Source of the DNA: Eutypa lata
Lineage: Eukaryota; Ascomycota; Sordariomycetes; Xylariales; Diatrypaceae
Assembly: GCA_022661535.1 (NCBI GenBank)
Contig: JAKULF010000007.1
Span: 558,001 to 622,000 of the forward strand
Length of the DNA: 64,000 bases
Reading direction: 5' to 3'
The notes beneath the pieces were generated by a model, which searched no databases, had not been told where the DNA came from, and saw only the letters and a list, made by a program, of their open reading frames with translations. The translations under genes were made by a program, and so were the position numbers. Below, piece by piece: positions 13,160-24,839 of this stretch (position 1 is the first letter of the stretch; each line of letters opens with the position of its first letter).

Positions 13160-14775
13160 TCAATCCAGCCCAAGCCGATCCTCAATTACGCGCACAATCT
13201 CAGTCCACTCGCACATGGCTCCTATAGCACCATACCATCCATCACCTCAGGTTAGCCAACACTCTACTAGTACTATACAATAACTAATTCGGATATGTAG
13301 GTAGGTAGGAATGAAGATAGATAGATATATACTCACCATCGCCCCGATCCCCACAAGCCAGCAATTTGGTCTGCGGCCTCAGGACCTCGAACCAGCCCTC
13401 TCCTTCATCTGCGTTTCTGTCGTCATCGAAGTCATCGTTGTGGCTGTTGCTATGCTGGTGTTGCGGCGGTTGCGCTCCTCTATTGGCATTGGAATTGGCG
13501 GCGGAGGAGTCGTGCTGATTTGATGATGATGATGGTGTTGTGTTTGAGCTCTTCTTGTTGTTCTTGTTGTTGCCGACGCCCCATTCCGCCTCCAGGACGC
13601 GGATCTGTTTTGCTGTTATCTGTGGTGGGGGGTTTTGTTTGCATTAGTTAAGTAGGTAGTGTAGGATGCTTGAGGTGGATTGTGTGTGTGTGTTGGGGGG
13701 GGGTTCGGGTTGCTTGTTTGTTGATGATATCGTTCGTTGATGGCGCGTGTTTGATATGGGGCGAGAGAGAGAGAGAGCGAGACATAGAGGGAGCAAGAAA
13801 AGAAAAAGAAGAAAAACAAACTCACCGGATGCCGCCACATAGCCGTATTCATAGCCGGCGCCACGACGATGCGCTTCTTCTTTGTCATTCTCGCCCTCGT
13901 CCTATTGCCACCACCACCATCACCTGAAGTAATTGGTGCTTCCGGCTCTCCCGGCACGCCAACGCCGTCACCTCCACTAGTTTCTGACAGCTGGGTCTCC
14001 TCGCGTAGCGCAAGCACATCCGAGTCCAGCTCCCCCCGCGCGTCCCACGCCCGCACGACGCTCGTCAGGATCCCGTCCGCCATGCCGCCGACGATCTTGG
14101 CTAGGGTGTTGGCGCTCAGGGGGGCGATGACGAGGATATCCGCCCACCTATTTCATGGTTAGTAAAAATCACTGTTTAAAATACCAGATACACGGGAGAG
14201 ATGCCGGTTGTGGGTAGATGTAGATAGATAGACAGACAAAAACCCACCGTCGCAGCTCAATATGCAAGATTGCGTTCCCTCGCGTCCACGGCTGCCGCCA
14301 CTCATCCGTGTCGCCGTATACGCCGTCTACATTGGGCAGGGTTGCGAGAGAAGCGAGGCTAGGTTGTTCCGGGGCTTGGCCTTCCAGGAAGCGAGCCGCG
14401 CTGGGTGTGAGCAGTACCCGGATAGATAGGTCATGATGGGCCGAGAGCGCTTGAATGATGTTCGGGATTTTGATGCTGGGATGGTTGGTGTTAATCAATA
14501 TTCAATGAATTTGTCTAGTAAAAGCTATGCGATTTGGGATTTCTAGTCCCCCTGTGGCTGGCTCTGCCTAGTACATAGTTGGGAAGACTAGTGGATGGAA
14601 AGCAGATAGGGGAAGAGAAGTATGACGTACTAGGAATCATATGTTAGAATATTTATTTGTCAGTAATTAAGAGAACACATACCGTTGCTACTGAACCCGA
14701 TGCGGCCAGTAGGAGATGTTTTTTGTTGTCCTGTAGTGAGGCTGTCAACTCCTCTATAGGAGGTGCCTGTGCCAT
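13160..14775 (-). CDS. Phosphopantothenoylcysteine decarboxylase (HAL3/PPCDC flavoprotein)
   Basis: Decarboxylates 4'-phosphopantothenoylcysteine in coenzyme A biosynthesis and belongs to the HFCD flavoprotein family. Five exons: 14775-14683, 14475-14248, 14147-13826, 13619-13337 and 13221-13160. Family motifs are HLLLAASGSVAT at the N-terminus, IKIPNIIQALS, VDGVYGDTDEW, the HIELRRWADILVIAPLSANT block containing the conserved His, KIVGGMADGILTS, and PAMNTAMWRHP. The C-terminal LLACGDRGDG-AMCEWTEIV also fits. Between family blocks lie a Gly-rich insertion with basic residues and a long Asn/Ser/Gln/His-rich insertion. Oddity: joining exon 1 to exon 2 with the only good signals (GTATGT donor, CCAG acceptor) is out of frame by one base, although both sides clearly belong to the family. 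This could be an assembly indel, an unusual splice or a real frameshift. Confidence 0.85.
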
Positions 14776-15310
14776 GGTCGTGTTGATATCGCCGGCCCCT
14801 TAGATGATCTCGGGATGAGGACAGTAATGATATGAAATGTTACATATAACTAAGTCTAAATTAAATTACGAAAGGTTTCTCCAAGCTGATCACGGGATCT
14901 GGGATCGATGTTTCTTTCTCAAAGTCGCCTTCATTATTAAGCCTCGCCTCGGAAGCTATCATCACCCACCTGCTGCCCACCCATTATCGGAGGATCAGCG
15001 GGGTCCCATTAACTAAAACACCAGGCGGGCAGCGCAGGCGGGATACCAGAATGCGCTCAGCCTCTGATTGGTCACTAAGCACACTCCCCAAGCCACTGTG
15101 GCACCAGCTTACCCTTGACTCCACTAAAACTTTTTACTTACATCATCGGACCATTCGGCGTTGATCAATTAAAAATCACAATCAACTTTATCTTCGTCTT
15201 GTCCGCCAATTTACAGATTAATATATACGTGTAAACCATTCGTTGTCGGCGACTTCTTTTGCTCTCTTAGTTGGCAATTATTTGTATAGACAGATACACA
15301 CACAAACACA
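14776..15310. other. Shared divergent promoter of PPCDC and GRX5
   Basis: About 535 bp between the start codons of two divergently transcribed genes. No coding frame is seen. The TTATC/GATAA and CCCCAAG-type motifs present are too short to assign a regulator. Confidence 0.4.
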
Positions 15311-16035
15311 ATGTTCACACGCAGAGCATTATCAGCTGTACGTACCACTCGTCCCTTAATATCTCTCACTCACCAATCACTCCAACTGGACTCCCAGAGA
15401 AGCAACGAACTAACACACACTGACACAACCGCAGACCTTCCGGCAGGTAACAGCAGCAGCCCGGCCCCTCTCCCGCCAACCCGCCTCCATTTCCAATCCC
15501 ATCTCGTCGCCCTTCCTCTCCAAATTCCAACAGCGACTACTCTCCGACCAGACGAAGCAGGCCATCGAGAAGGCCGTCGCCTCGGCCCCCGTCGTGCTCT
15601 TCATGAAGGGAACCCCCGAGACGCCACAGTGCGGGTTCTCGCGCGCCAGCGTCCAGATCCTAGGACTGCAGGGCGTCGATCCGAATAAGTTCGCGGCTTT
15701 TAACGTTCTGGAGGATGCCGAGTTGAGGGCAGGTACGTTGTGTTGTGTTGTGTTGTTGACAGCGAACCCGACGGTGATGAGAAAGAGTGCATTTAAACGA
15801 TACGTAGGAAGGATAACCTGGCTGACAACAGATGATGCGACACACAGGTATCAAGGAGTTCTCCGACTGGCCTACCATCCCGCAGCTCTACCTAGATAAC
15901 GAGTTCGTCGGCGGCTGCGATATCCTCGTTTCCATGCACCAGGACGGTTCGTTAGCCAAGCTGCTCGAGGAGAAGGGGGTCTTGGCGCCACTGGATGGTT
16001 CTGAGTCTGCTAGTGGTAGCGAGGAGACGAAATAA
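15311..16035 (+). CDS. GRX5: Mitochondrial monothiol glutaredoxin (CGFS type)
   Basis: Three exons in phase, 15311-15337, 15435-15732 and 15848-16035, give 170 residues. Grx5 carries a glutathione-ligated [2Fe-2S] cluster from the Isu scaffold to target proteins in the mitochondrial iron-sulfur pathway. The N-terminus (MFTRRALSA, then an Arg/Ser/Gln-rich stretch) has the composition of a mitochondrial presequence. The thioredoxin-fold domain contains [20 protein letters not shown] followed by the active site CGFS, then [14 protein letters not shown] with the cis-proline, and NEFVGGCDI for glutathione binding. The C-terminal tail is Ser/Glu-rich. The tiny first exon ends in GTACGT, and the second intron ends after a GGCTGAC branch site. 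The gene looks intact. Confidence 0.95.
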
Positions 16036-16539
16036 AGAATACCTAGGGGAGGGTGATGGTAATAGGAGGTACAAGCTGGCCGAAGGGAGTTGTACGATCG
16101 ATATGAAACGTTCTTGTGTACGATTATTATGATTGATCTAGTGACGATGACGGCTAGGCCATGCTACGCCATGCCACGATATGAGGGTTTCAGAATGGCA
16201 TTGCGGAAAGTAAGCAAGCAGGCTATAGCATATAGAAATGTATCAATTGATACTCACCTTGATATTACATTACACTTCTTGTACCGAGGGTATATGGGAT
16301 AATTTGTTTGATACTGACCCCTATTCATGATATACTGACTTGCTCATATGTATGTACCTATGCATAATTCATCTAACTGACATATCATATCTATCCTGTA
16401 ATACAACAGAAACCCCTTGAGGATTGTTTCATTCCTTATCCGTCTACTTCAACATCAAACCGCGACATGCTCAATATATCCAACAAATATAATCCAATAA
16501 ACCCATCCCATTCCCACTGCGTTTATGCCCTCCCTTACC
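16036..16539. other. Convergent intergenic region
   Basis: About 500 bp holding the 3' UTRs of GRX5 and the gamma-glutamyltransferase-like gene. I see no further gene. Confidence 0.45.
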
Positions 16540-18805
16540 TCACAGCGGATAAGCCGCCCCATCCCCCCGCATATCGCTCCCAGCAGACCAAACGCCCACC
16601 TTCTCCACAGGATCCAGACCCCATCTGATGATCTGGCCCCGACCGAACAGACTCCTCTTCATCCCACGCACAACCTTAACTTGATGCCCCAGCTTCCGCA
16701 AGCCCTCGATCGTCTCCTCCGGCAGCCCCTCCTCGCAATACACCGACAAATCATGCACGATCTCCTCGCCCTCCTGCACGACCCCTTTCTTCTCCGACGG
16801 CATGCCCGCCCCAATGCAAACCCTCGGCGCATCGAGGGCCTGCTGGGGCGACAGACCGCCCACGACCTGGCCGAGCAGCACCTGGACGTGGCCCTGGGGC
16901 TGCATGAAGCCGCCCATGACCCCGAACACACTATGCAGCGACCCGCCATCACCCAAGCCGAAATTCGTCACCGCGGCGGGGATGATGGTATGGTAGGGTC
17001 TCTTGCGCGGCGCCAGCACGTTCGGGTGGGACGGGTCGAGCGAGAAGTTCGCGGCCCGGTTCTGCAGCGTGAAGCCGCAGCCCGCCGGGACGATGCACGT
17101 GCCGAAGCCGCCGTAGTTGCTGTTGATGAAGCTGACGGCGTTCCCCTGCGCGTCCGACACCGCGAAGTAGACCGTGTCGGAGCTCTGCAGGGCGGGCGAG
17201 CCGCGCGCCGGGATCCCCGACGAGGCGGTGGCCGAGAAGAGCTGGGCGCGCTCGGCGAGGTACGGCGTCGAGAGCAGGGAGGCCGTGGGCACCTTCTCGA
17301 CGTTCGGGTCCGTCACGTACCAGGACGCGTCGGCGAAACCGAGGCGCAGCGACTCGATGATCGCGTGGAGGTAGGGCGCCGTGTTGAAGTCCTCCGGTCC
17401 CCAGGTCGGGATCTTCCCGGCCTTCTCGAGCTCCTGGATGATGCCCAGCGCGATCAGAGCCACGATGCCCTGCCCGTTAGGCGGGTGTTCCCAGAGCTCC
17501 AGACCTATGTCTTCTTCTTCTCCTTCCTTCCCATCCTTGTTTCCACCATCGCCTCGGATAACACTATCCCTCAACCTCTCCTTGACGCCCAGACCCCGCA
17601 ACTTAAGACCGATAGGCTCCACAGGCTCGCTGCCCGTCTCGAGGTGGTGCGCGAGATCATCTAGCTCGAGGTGCCCTCCCAGATCCCGCACTACCTTGAT
17701 TAACTCCTCCGCGATCCGCCCCGAGTAGAAGCCCTTCTTGCCCTCGGCCGCCAGCATCCGGAACGTCCGCGCCAACGTCGGGTTCCGCATGATTTCTCCC
17801 GCGCGGGGCGCGCGCACCCCATCTGGGGCGGAAGGGTCTACCTTCAACATCTCGGCGCCGTTGGGCGATGCGCCGCGGATTTCCGCTTCGGCGGAGCGCC
17901 ACTGTCGTGCGTTAGTCAGGAACTGTCAGGTTATTCCTTCTCTCTGTGTCTTTTATAGGTTTGACAATATCAACAGGAGATAGTAATAGAGCGTAGAAGA
18001 GGAGGCAAGGGGACGACGGAGAGCTGCTTACGAAATGCGCCGTGATCTCCGAAACAGGGAACCCCTTCTCGCCCAGCTCGATAGCCGGGAGCAAGATCTG
18101 CTCCATGGACAGCTTGCCGCTGCCGAAGCGCTCGACGGCATCGCACCAGCCGGCGGCGGCACCGGGGACGGAAACGGCATGCACGCTATTCATGGGGATC
18201 TTGGCGCTACCTCTGGTGCTGCCATCCGGAGGGGGGAGTCCCAGCGACTTCCGGATCGTCTCGAGCGTGCACTTGGCGCCTGCGCGCCCGGACCCGTTCA
18301 GCGCCGACACCTTCTTGGTCGCCGCGTCGTAGAAGAGGCAGAACATGTCGCCGCCGATGCCTGTGCTGCAGGGTTCGGTCATGTTGAGCCCAGCGGCTGT
18401 TTTGGGGGGTTGTTAGTTCTTGGGAATTGTGGTGAACGTAAGAGATCTTGGTATGCCAAGTACATTACGTCACGAAGCTAAAAAGGCTCTCTTTCTTTCG
18501 TGAACAGAACGACACTTACCTACGGCCACGGCTGCATCCTGTGTTTATATTGTAAGTAGATTTTCATCACGACCAACTCGCTACTTGGGTTTATGAAAGG
18601 GGGAAAGAGGGAGGGATGGATGGATAATGAAACTCACAACGCAGTTCCCGCCCGCCTCCAACACCTCGATGCCGCATTTCGCCGCTAGAGGTTGCGTGCA
18701 CGCCACGATGCCCTTGGTGCTGTGGACGACACTCCTGCGACTGGGGAACTTGGCCAGCACGTTGGAGGGCGGAGGAAAGACGGAGTCGGGCGTGTTGAGG
18801 GGCAT
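16540..18805 (-). CDS. Gamma-glutamyltransferase/acylase-like Ntn-hydrolase
   Basis: Four exons, 18805-18638, 18538-18520, 18396-18032 and 17901-16540, give about 637 residues. Members of this family hydrolyse or transfer gamma-glutamyl groups, or act as acylases; they are made as a precursor that cleaves itself before a catalytic Thr. Landmarks: [17 protein letters not shown] at the N-terminus, [48 protein letters not shown], then [20 protein letters not shown], whose Thr is the expected self-cleavage nucleophile. [30 protein letters not shown] and DAPRV close the small subunit. No signal peptide or N-terminal membrane anchor is evident, which favours the soluble YwrD-like branch over the classical membrane-anchored glutathione-degrading GGT; the exact substrate is unknown. 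The first donor could be GTGAGT (used here) or GTTGTG three bases earlier. An in-frame ATG at 18925 would add 40 residues, but homology begins only after 18805. Confidence 0.9.
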
Positions 18806-20232
18806 CTTAGGGACCAGAGGAGTAACGAATCGACTCCTTGTTATTTCTTGGTGTAGATATCTGTGAGATGTAGAAGGGAGAGCCCAGGAAGGGGTTATAA
18901 GTATGCGTATACGTGCTGTCCACATGCGACGGGACGAAAGGTCAAACTAGGGGATGTAATATCTATCTGGGTAGGTAGTATAGGTGGCGTTGGAATTAAC
19001 TTGGATGGCGAAACAGCGCGGGGTGTTCACTATTGAGTTGCTTGGTGAGTTAAACAAACAAATGCGTTCGGGTAGAAAACTGTGACTGACGTAGGTAGTA
19101 TATCAAACAAATATCCCGAAAAGGCACACGGTTTCATCATCCAGCCTGATGCAACTATAAGGCCAGAGGCACAAACGCGAACTCCTCCCCCTCTCCTCCC
19201 CTCTCTAGGTAGTTACTTCCCCCCCAACTCATCGATGGCGGGGCTTGTTTCCCGTGGGGTCAATTGGAACGGTCCAATGCGTCGACCCACTTAGCCGTTC
19301 CGACTCCGAGGTTCGGAGAGGATACCTAAACTATAGTGTAAAAAGGGGGGTTGTTTGCCACGGCTTCCGGCATTGCTTTTGGTCACACCTCGGTCAAAAG
19401 GCGGTTTGTCGGGATTTGAATTGTTAGCAGTTGGGGTTCAGACAATAGTCATTAAGAACACCAATTATACTCCTGCCAACTTTCCGCACATATTGTCTCT
19501 GGTTTTACATAAGGTATGGTAACTAACAAAAGCGCATGTGGTTTGAAGATACGATGATGAATTGGCAGAACAAAATTTTAACTAAGCGAGGGTTAACGTG
19601 CCAAGGTGAAAATGTTAAGAGCTGGATAGTCGCAAGCTCATCATGTTCAAATAGGACACGAGTCTTTTTTATCCTTTTTCCTTTTATTTTCTTTCTTTTT
19701 CTTTTCTGGTTTGTAAAGATATAAGATATTTTGTGATGAGGATACCGAAGAAAATATGAAAGAACTTGGGAAGACTCATAGTTAAGAATACCAGTGAAAC
19801 CAAGGGAACTCCCCGACACTATTCATGGGGTAGACGTGATTCATTATAGTTAAAGGCTATCTCCTGAGTTGCAATTCTCATAATGGCTAACTCACGATTC
19901 TAGCAGACTACTAGAAATTCTCTTTAACTTATTTATATTTTGCTTGAGCTCTTTAGTGAGTATCGCTGCTACTCAACGTCTACCTATAAATTATTTTCTA
20001 GCTATATTTAGCAGTCTGATCCGGCTCTGTCACATTAGGGTTGCAATGTGAATTGTTATATATCAGGGCCTACATTTGATGACCAGATATGTTGAGGAAA
20101 CTAGAAATTGAGATATGTGTCATCTTGCAGCTAATTGACAATGACATATGTTATATATCAGGCTAAACACATCTACTTCTATACCCGATGTCCCCAGCTC
20201 TAGACAGGCTTCCCACCTTTCATGTCAATATT
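18806..20232. other. Intergenic, no gene seen
   Basis: 1.4 kb upstream of the gamma-glutamyltransferase-like gene. It includes a GC-rich section with CGG/CCG motifs (about 19,230-19,420) and an AT-rich part from about 19,500. No frame here has coding character that I can support. Confidence 0.45.
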
Positions 20233-20502
20233 CTATGGGCAGCGGCACCACACGCCCTTCGTACCAGCCGCCTGGTTACACTGGCCCTCCTTACAGCCAG
20301 CAAAACAAGCATCCCAAGAGCCGTAGGAGCGGTTGGTACATCTATGTATACGATGTTAGCCACTAACTCCTTCGACGTCTTTAGAGCCCTAGACGATGAC
20401 TTACCCTCGAGCCTCCACCTTGCTCTCAGCAGAAGGAGCAGCGGCAACCATAGTGGCGAGCGATGCCATGATGAGCGTGATGATGGTCGTGCTGAACTGC
20501 AT
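20233..20502 (-). CDS. Small cysteine-rich secreted peptide with defensin-like cysteine spacing
   Basis: Two exons, 20502-20405 and 20341-20233, give 68 residues. The intron has a GTAAGT donor, a GGCTAAC branch site and an ATAG acceptor, and the join is in phase. A TATA box lies upstream at 20613-20621. Residues 1 to about 22 form a clear signal peptide (MQFSTTIITLIMASL then ATMVAAA), followed by a short propeptide-like stretch ending in an Arg. The mature part of about 36 residues has six cysteines spaced C-x10-C-x3-C-x4-C-x10-C-x-C. The CxxxC plus CxC pair is the hallmark of cysteine-stabilised alpha-beta (defensin-type) peptides, with GQC in the place of the usual GxC, but the x4 loop is shorter than the common x7-x10. 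It may be an antimicrobial defensin-like peptide or a small effector. The exon frames are too short to be seen without splicing. Confidence 0.72.
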
Positions 20503-20612
20503 TGCGAAAGTATTGTCTTCGTTGATGGGAATATATTATGAAATATTAGAGTTGGAGACTGGAAGATGTGTCTGGACGGGGAAAGAACAAGATCAATGTT
20601 AAGGGCTGGTTT

Positions 20613-20621
20613 CTTTATATA
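20613..20621 (-). promoter_or_regulatory. TATA box of the cysteine-rich peptide gene
   Basis: TATATAAAG on the minus strand, about 111 bp upstream of the ATG at 20502, a reasonable distance for a fungal gene with an 80-base leader. Confidence 0.5.
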
Positions 20622-21998
20622 GAATCCAAGACTGGAGCTGAGTGGAACGCAAATACATCATAACTATACGTTACTGTGGCGAAGCAGCTTAGCATGATAC
20701 ATAAGGAAGGCGACTAGATGGTCCAGTATGTCAATAGTACAATGCATCGTGAGGGTGGGTCGCCAAGTTGGAATATCAAGTAAGACGTTCGATCCTATTC
20801 TTAATCTACTAAATAGCTCCTTTACCTTACATACTCATATTGGGTCTCACGCTAACAGTTCTGTATACTTGATTCACCTGATAACTAGATCTTCTCCCAG
20901 TTTTCTTTTTTAACAGGTTTCTACAATTAAATCCTAGATTAATATTCCGGTAACCGCTGTTCGTTGGAAAAGAGCTTGTGGTAGGAAATGAACGTTTGAA
21001 CCTACTAATTACCTTTCGCAACTGGGCCATACAGGACTGTACAGGTCTAACTAGGTTGGCTGCCATGAGCTACGTGGATATTCACGATATTAAGCTCCTC
21101 ATAAACAATTATCCTCTATAATAAGATTTAGATCCTCTCAGCGCTCTTGGTCAATGTCGCTTGCTGCGTCCGCAATGTTCCCAAATCCTCTAGATTACCG
21201 CCTGCAAAGGTAGTATGAGAAACGTCTTCAGATGAAGGCTCTGGAACCAGGCTATGCTTCCCCGCTTCTCATAGCAGATGCTGCCGCTGAAGGCAGTGAG
21301 TGAAGGCGCGTCGATCCTCTCTATATATAGTTATCACTCGCTAGGACGTTGTATCTCGACAAGCTTAGCTGCTTTTTAGCGAATCAATGAGAGTGTCGTA
21401 CGGGGAATAGAACCAAGTGTCGTTTACTGCAGGATATCTGCAGAGTTAGCCAGCATGCCAATTACTTGAAGGTCATTCGACGATATCCGAATGTAAAGAT
21501 GCCTAATAGCGCCAACACATATCATCAACGGTTAGGATGGCAATAGGATAAGAAAGATACGTACCATAATTTATATATAAATAGTTGACGCCCCTACAGG
21601 CATACAGAACAAAGCCTTGGCGTGAAACTTTTCTTTTTATCACTTCTTTTCAATTCTATATGATCTAGTAATCAAACAGCAGTCAAATTAAGAAGAAACC
21701 TCTCCGTACTTATTTACAATATATAAATCGCGGCCTAAATCCGAGTCTTAATGGATTGCCAAGATGTTGAGAGAACGAATGCGGATATTGCTGGCCTGGG
21801 AGTTAAGAGTTGAGTCTTGATTAGTATTGTCACTTTGCAAGTGAACTGATGTTGAAAAGATTATCCTTTCCTTCGTTATCCAAGGAGGTCTCTCCTTCGT
21901 CTTTTCCATCTTGTCTTTCTTGATTGAACTACGAACCAGTATTAGTGATGTCACTTCCTATTAACCGAACCAACAAGTTTCTGTCGGTACTATTTCAG
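20622..21998. other. AT-rich intergenic region
   Basis: Rich in TA dinucleotides and poor in coding character. It may be partly mutated repeat DNA, but I found no terminal repeats. Confidence 0.35.
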
Positions 21999-23363
21999 AT
22001 GCCATCCATCACTAGGCTCTTAAGATGGAGTTCTCCATCGGTTGAGAAAATAGCTAAGGCTATTAAAAAACTTCTAAATCGTGACGATACTAGATTACAG
22101 CGATTCATAAGTGAGTAGTGCCGTCTACAGTTCTTATTATACATACTCTAATTATCATTATAGATTCGCTTCTAAATTTAGCTTTACCTCGGTGGAAACT
22201 TAGAAAAAAACATATTAACTAAATACTAAGTGTTATTAGTGATACACAAATGGTTAATAGTATGATCCATTGTTTCCTTTTCTTTTCAACTCTTTTAATC
22301 CCTTTTTTATTTTCGAAAAGAAGCCCGCCCGTATGTCTGATTTTCCCAGGGATCGCGTTGCTCGTTGGAGCCTTAGTCCAACACGATACGCTAGTCTTAT
22401 ATCATCACCGTGTCGTCTATAATACAGTTAGCTTTACCGAGTAAGATCCAAGCATTAAGTTTTATATGTATCTTAGCTATACATCTAATAGAGTCTTTGT
22501 CTATACATCTTCGGTAGTTTTATTCGAGAGTAAAGGTGGGCCATTACTATACCATCTATTCCTTTTAACGGTATATGGAACCCTTTATTTCTGTTTTATT
22601 ATAGTATTTGGACTTCAACTCCAACACTGGGGTGACGAAATCGTCGGTCATTGCTACTCAACGCTTAATATTACTTTTTCTCTGGCATTACACCTTAAAG
22701 CAGATATGGTATATCTCGGCTTAACCAGTCTCTACTGGTGTGTAACTATATGGTATACGACAAGAGCAGCACTCTCAAACTTGGCATTGATAGTTGATAA
22801 TCACTCCATAAAATCACCGGTTGACCAAGCACAGCATGACTGAAACTGGAAGATCCATTTACTATCAAGTTTAATTCGATCCCTTACGGATTTGCCACCA
22901 TGGTTCATCCAACCAGATCCCAGAGCGTCTGTTGTTCTCATAGCGACCATGCAGTACCCGCTCCACTGCTACATGCTTCTCGCACTGCGGAACTCGAACC
23001 AGTCTTACTTGGCAGGAGAATCTGAAAATCCCTGGGGGTTTGGACAGGTTGTTGCCCTTGTGCTCCTTGGCTCAACGATTATCAAATGTATTCAAGCACT
23101 CATAGGTATACTTTCTGTCTAGCGCGTCAACTCAAGCAAGCTGACATTATCTAGAGTACCACCTAGAGATGAGGAAGAGAATGATCTCTCAAGATGATCG
23201 CCATAGACAAGAGGTTTTGCGTATATTCGACGCCGTTCTCGTCGAAAGGGTCGATTCTCATAACTCACAAGACCGTTCAAGGCCGACTCATGATCAAGGC
23301 CGACTCATGATGTCTCAGACCAAATCGAACTGGGTGAGGGTGGGCCTTCTAGGCCAAATCTAG
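21999..23363 (+). pseudogene. Decayed multi-pass membrane protein gene
   Basis: Protein-like, strongly hydrophobic frames run along the plus strand, with several candidate membrane helices, for example around VCLIFPGIALLVGALV, LLYHLFLLTVYGTLYFCFII and WGFGQVVALVLLGSTIIKC. Plausible introns lie at 22111-22163 (GTGAGT...ATAG), about 22440-22479 (GTAAGA...TTAG) and 23106-23154 (GTATAC...CTGAC...CTAG). The frame is broken by an in-frame TGA at 22841-22843: the residues on both sides continue in the same frame, and CGA to TGA is one C-to-T change. The 5' end also lacks a convincing start and has a stop near 22216. I do not recognise the family. C-to-T decay in a TA-rich region suggests RIP or simple loss of function. 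Confidence 0.45.
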
Positions 23364-24839
23364 GTTCTAACACCACCGAATAACGCGGAGCAGTCTCATG
23401 ATACTCCCTGCCATAACAGGTGTCGAATATTCATGAAATAAAATTATGAAAGATATCCGGCAAGATAAATTACAGCATTAATAGAACCTACTCAAACTAA
23501 AAGGTAACATTACAGAAGGTTTGGGGGAACCGAGAGTTTGAGAGTTTTTTGAAGGCGATTGTATATTTATTTTAGAACTCCAGTATTGAAATACACGGTG
23601 ATTGAATCCATTGCTGGTGGCGAAATACCCAGCAATGGGTTTATCATCATAGATGCAATCCCAAATTTCCTCCATCATTTGCGTATGCAGTATCCCACAG
23701 AGGACTAAGCGCGACTACCGATCCGATTTGGAATCCTCGTCTGTAAATGTCCAGCGCCAAGCACTCTTGATATTTATGTAGTATATAGAGACCCTAAGTT
23801 GGAGACCTTTCAAGTAGTTAATCAGCGTTCTTATTCTTCCGAGTGCCTTCGAGAATTTGGCATCTTGATTTTCCAGCAGTTAGATGTGTGATAAGGAACG
23901 CAGATCTAGGACTGAAAGAGCCTCATCGGATGCTACCGATGCAGTCCGCGCCGATCCGTCTTGATCTGTTGGTGGCTTTATTAGCTCCGATTTTGTGTAC
24001 CCCTGAGACCCATCCGAGGATATGGATATGCCATCCCACATGCATGCGCGACACGCAGCAGCATACATCAGCGGCGTTCGAGGATGGAGCTCCCATAGGT
24101 GCGTCTTTTAACTCAGCCAGCCGGCCAAGCAAAAAGTAGTGTCGCAGGTTAATGGGCTGACGAAAAAATTCCAGCAACGAGAAGGGTTAGATGGGACTAA
24201 ACGCTGCTTGGCATTAGTAGGAGCGCTTGGCAGCGGGCACTAACAGGGAGATGAGAGTATCACCAAGACGCATTGGGACTGCCCAGAGCCGCACTCCGGT
24301 ATTAAGGGATCTACGTAAAAGTATCTAGCCCAGCTAGCACGATCTTGGCTTTTTATCGGGCCTGGTTATCGAAAGACCGCAACCCCATTCAGCTGCTCGT
24401 TCTCGTTTCAAGAAACAAACCGGGGCCCATTGACGGCGATCGGGGCACGAGGCTACGGTGATCTCGACCCCTGCGCCGTCGGCTCCTGTTCTGCTTCGGT
24501 CGATGGCGTGGAAACAATCCATCAACGTCAAACCACCATCACTTTGAAGACCTCAGCTGTTTCGATTTGGTATGCCCCATAGGAGAAGCGCAAACGCTAT
24601 GCAGCGTGTTTGTCCCACAGCCATGGGGAGGCTATATGTGTATATATATATGATAGCTAGCCATCCCATCTATGCATGATTCTAGCACACTCGACACCTC
24701 TCCTTCATTGCCAACGACCCGGAGTCTAGTACAAATCGTTTCGACATTTCAATCTTTTTGTTGCAATTCCATCGTTTATTCTCCCAAAGCTTTTTACCCG
24801 TCGACCGGTTTCGTTTCGATTACTCTCCGCAAGTTCACA
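23364..24839. other. Intergenic region and pectate lyase promoter
   Basis: About 1.5 kb with no credible gene. The last 200 bp form the promoter and CT-rich leader of the pectate lyase. Confidence 0.45.
24637..24652 (+). promoter_or_regulatory. TATA element of the pectate lyase gene
   Basis: A run of TGTATATATATATG about 190 bp before the start codon, followed by a pyrimidine-rich leader. Inferred core promoter. Confidence 0.4.

Noticed and set aside
16525..17664. Long plus-strand frame of 379 codons
   Set aside because: It lies antisense to the gamma-glutamyltransferase-like gene and has the His/Arg/Pro-rich composition typical of a shadow of a GC-rich gene.
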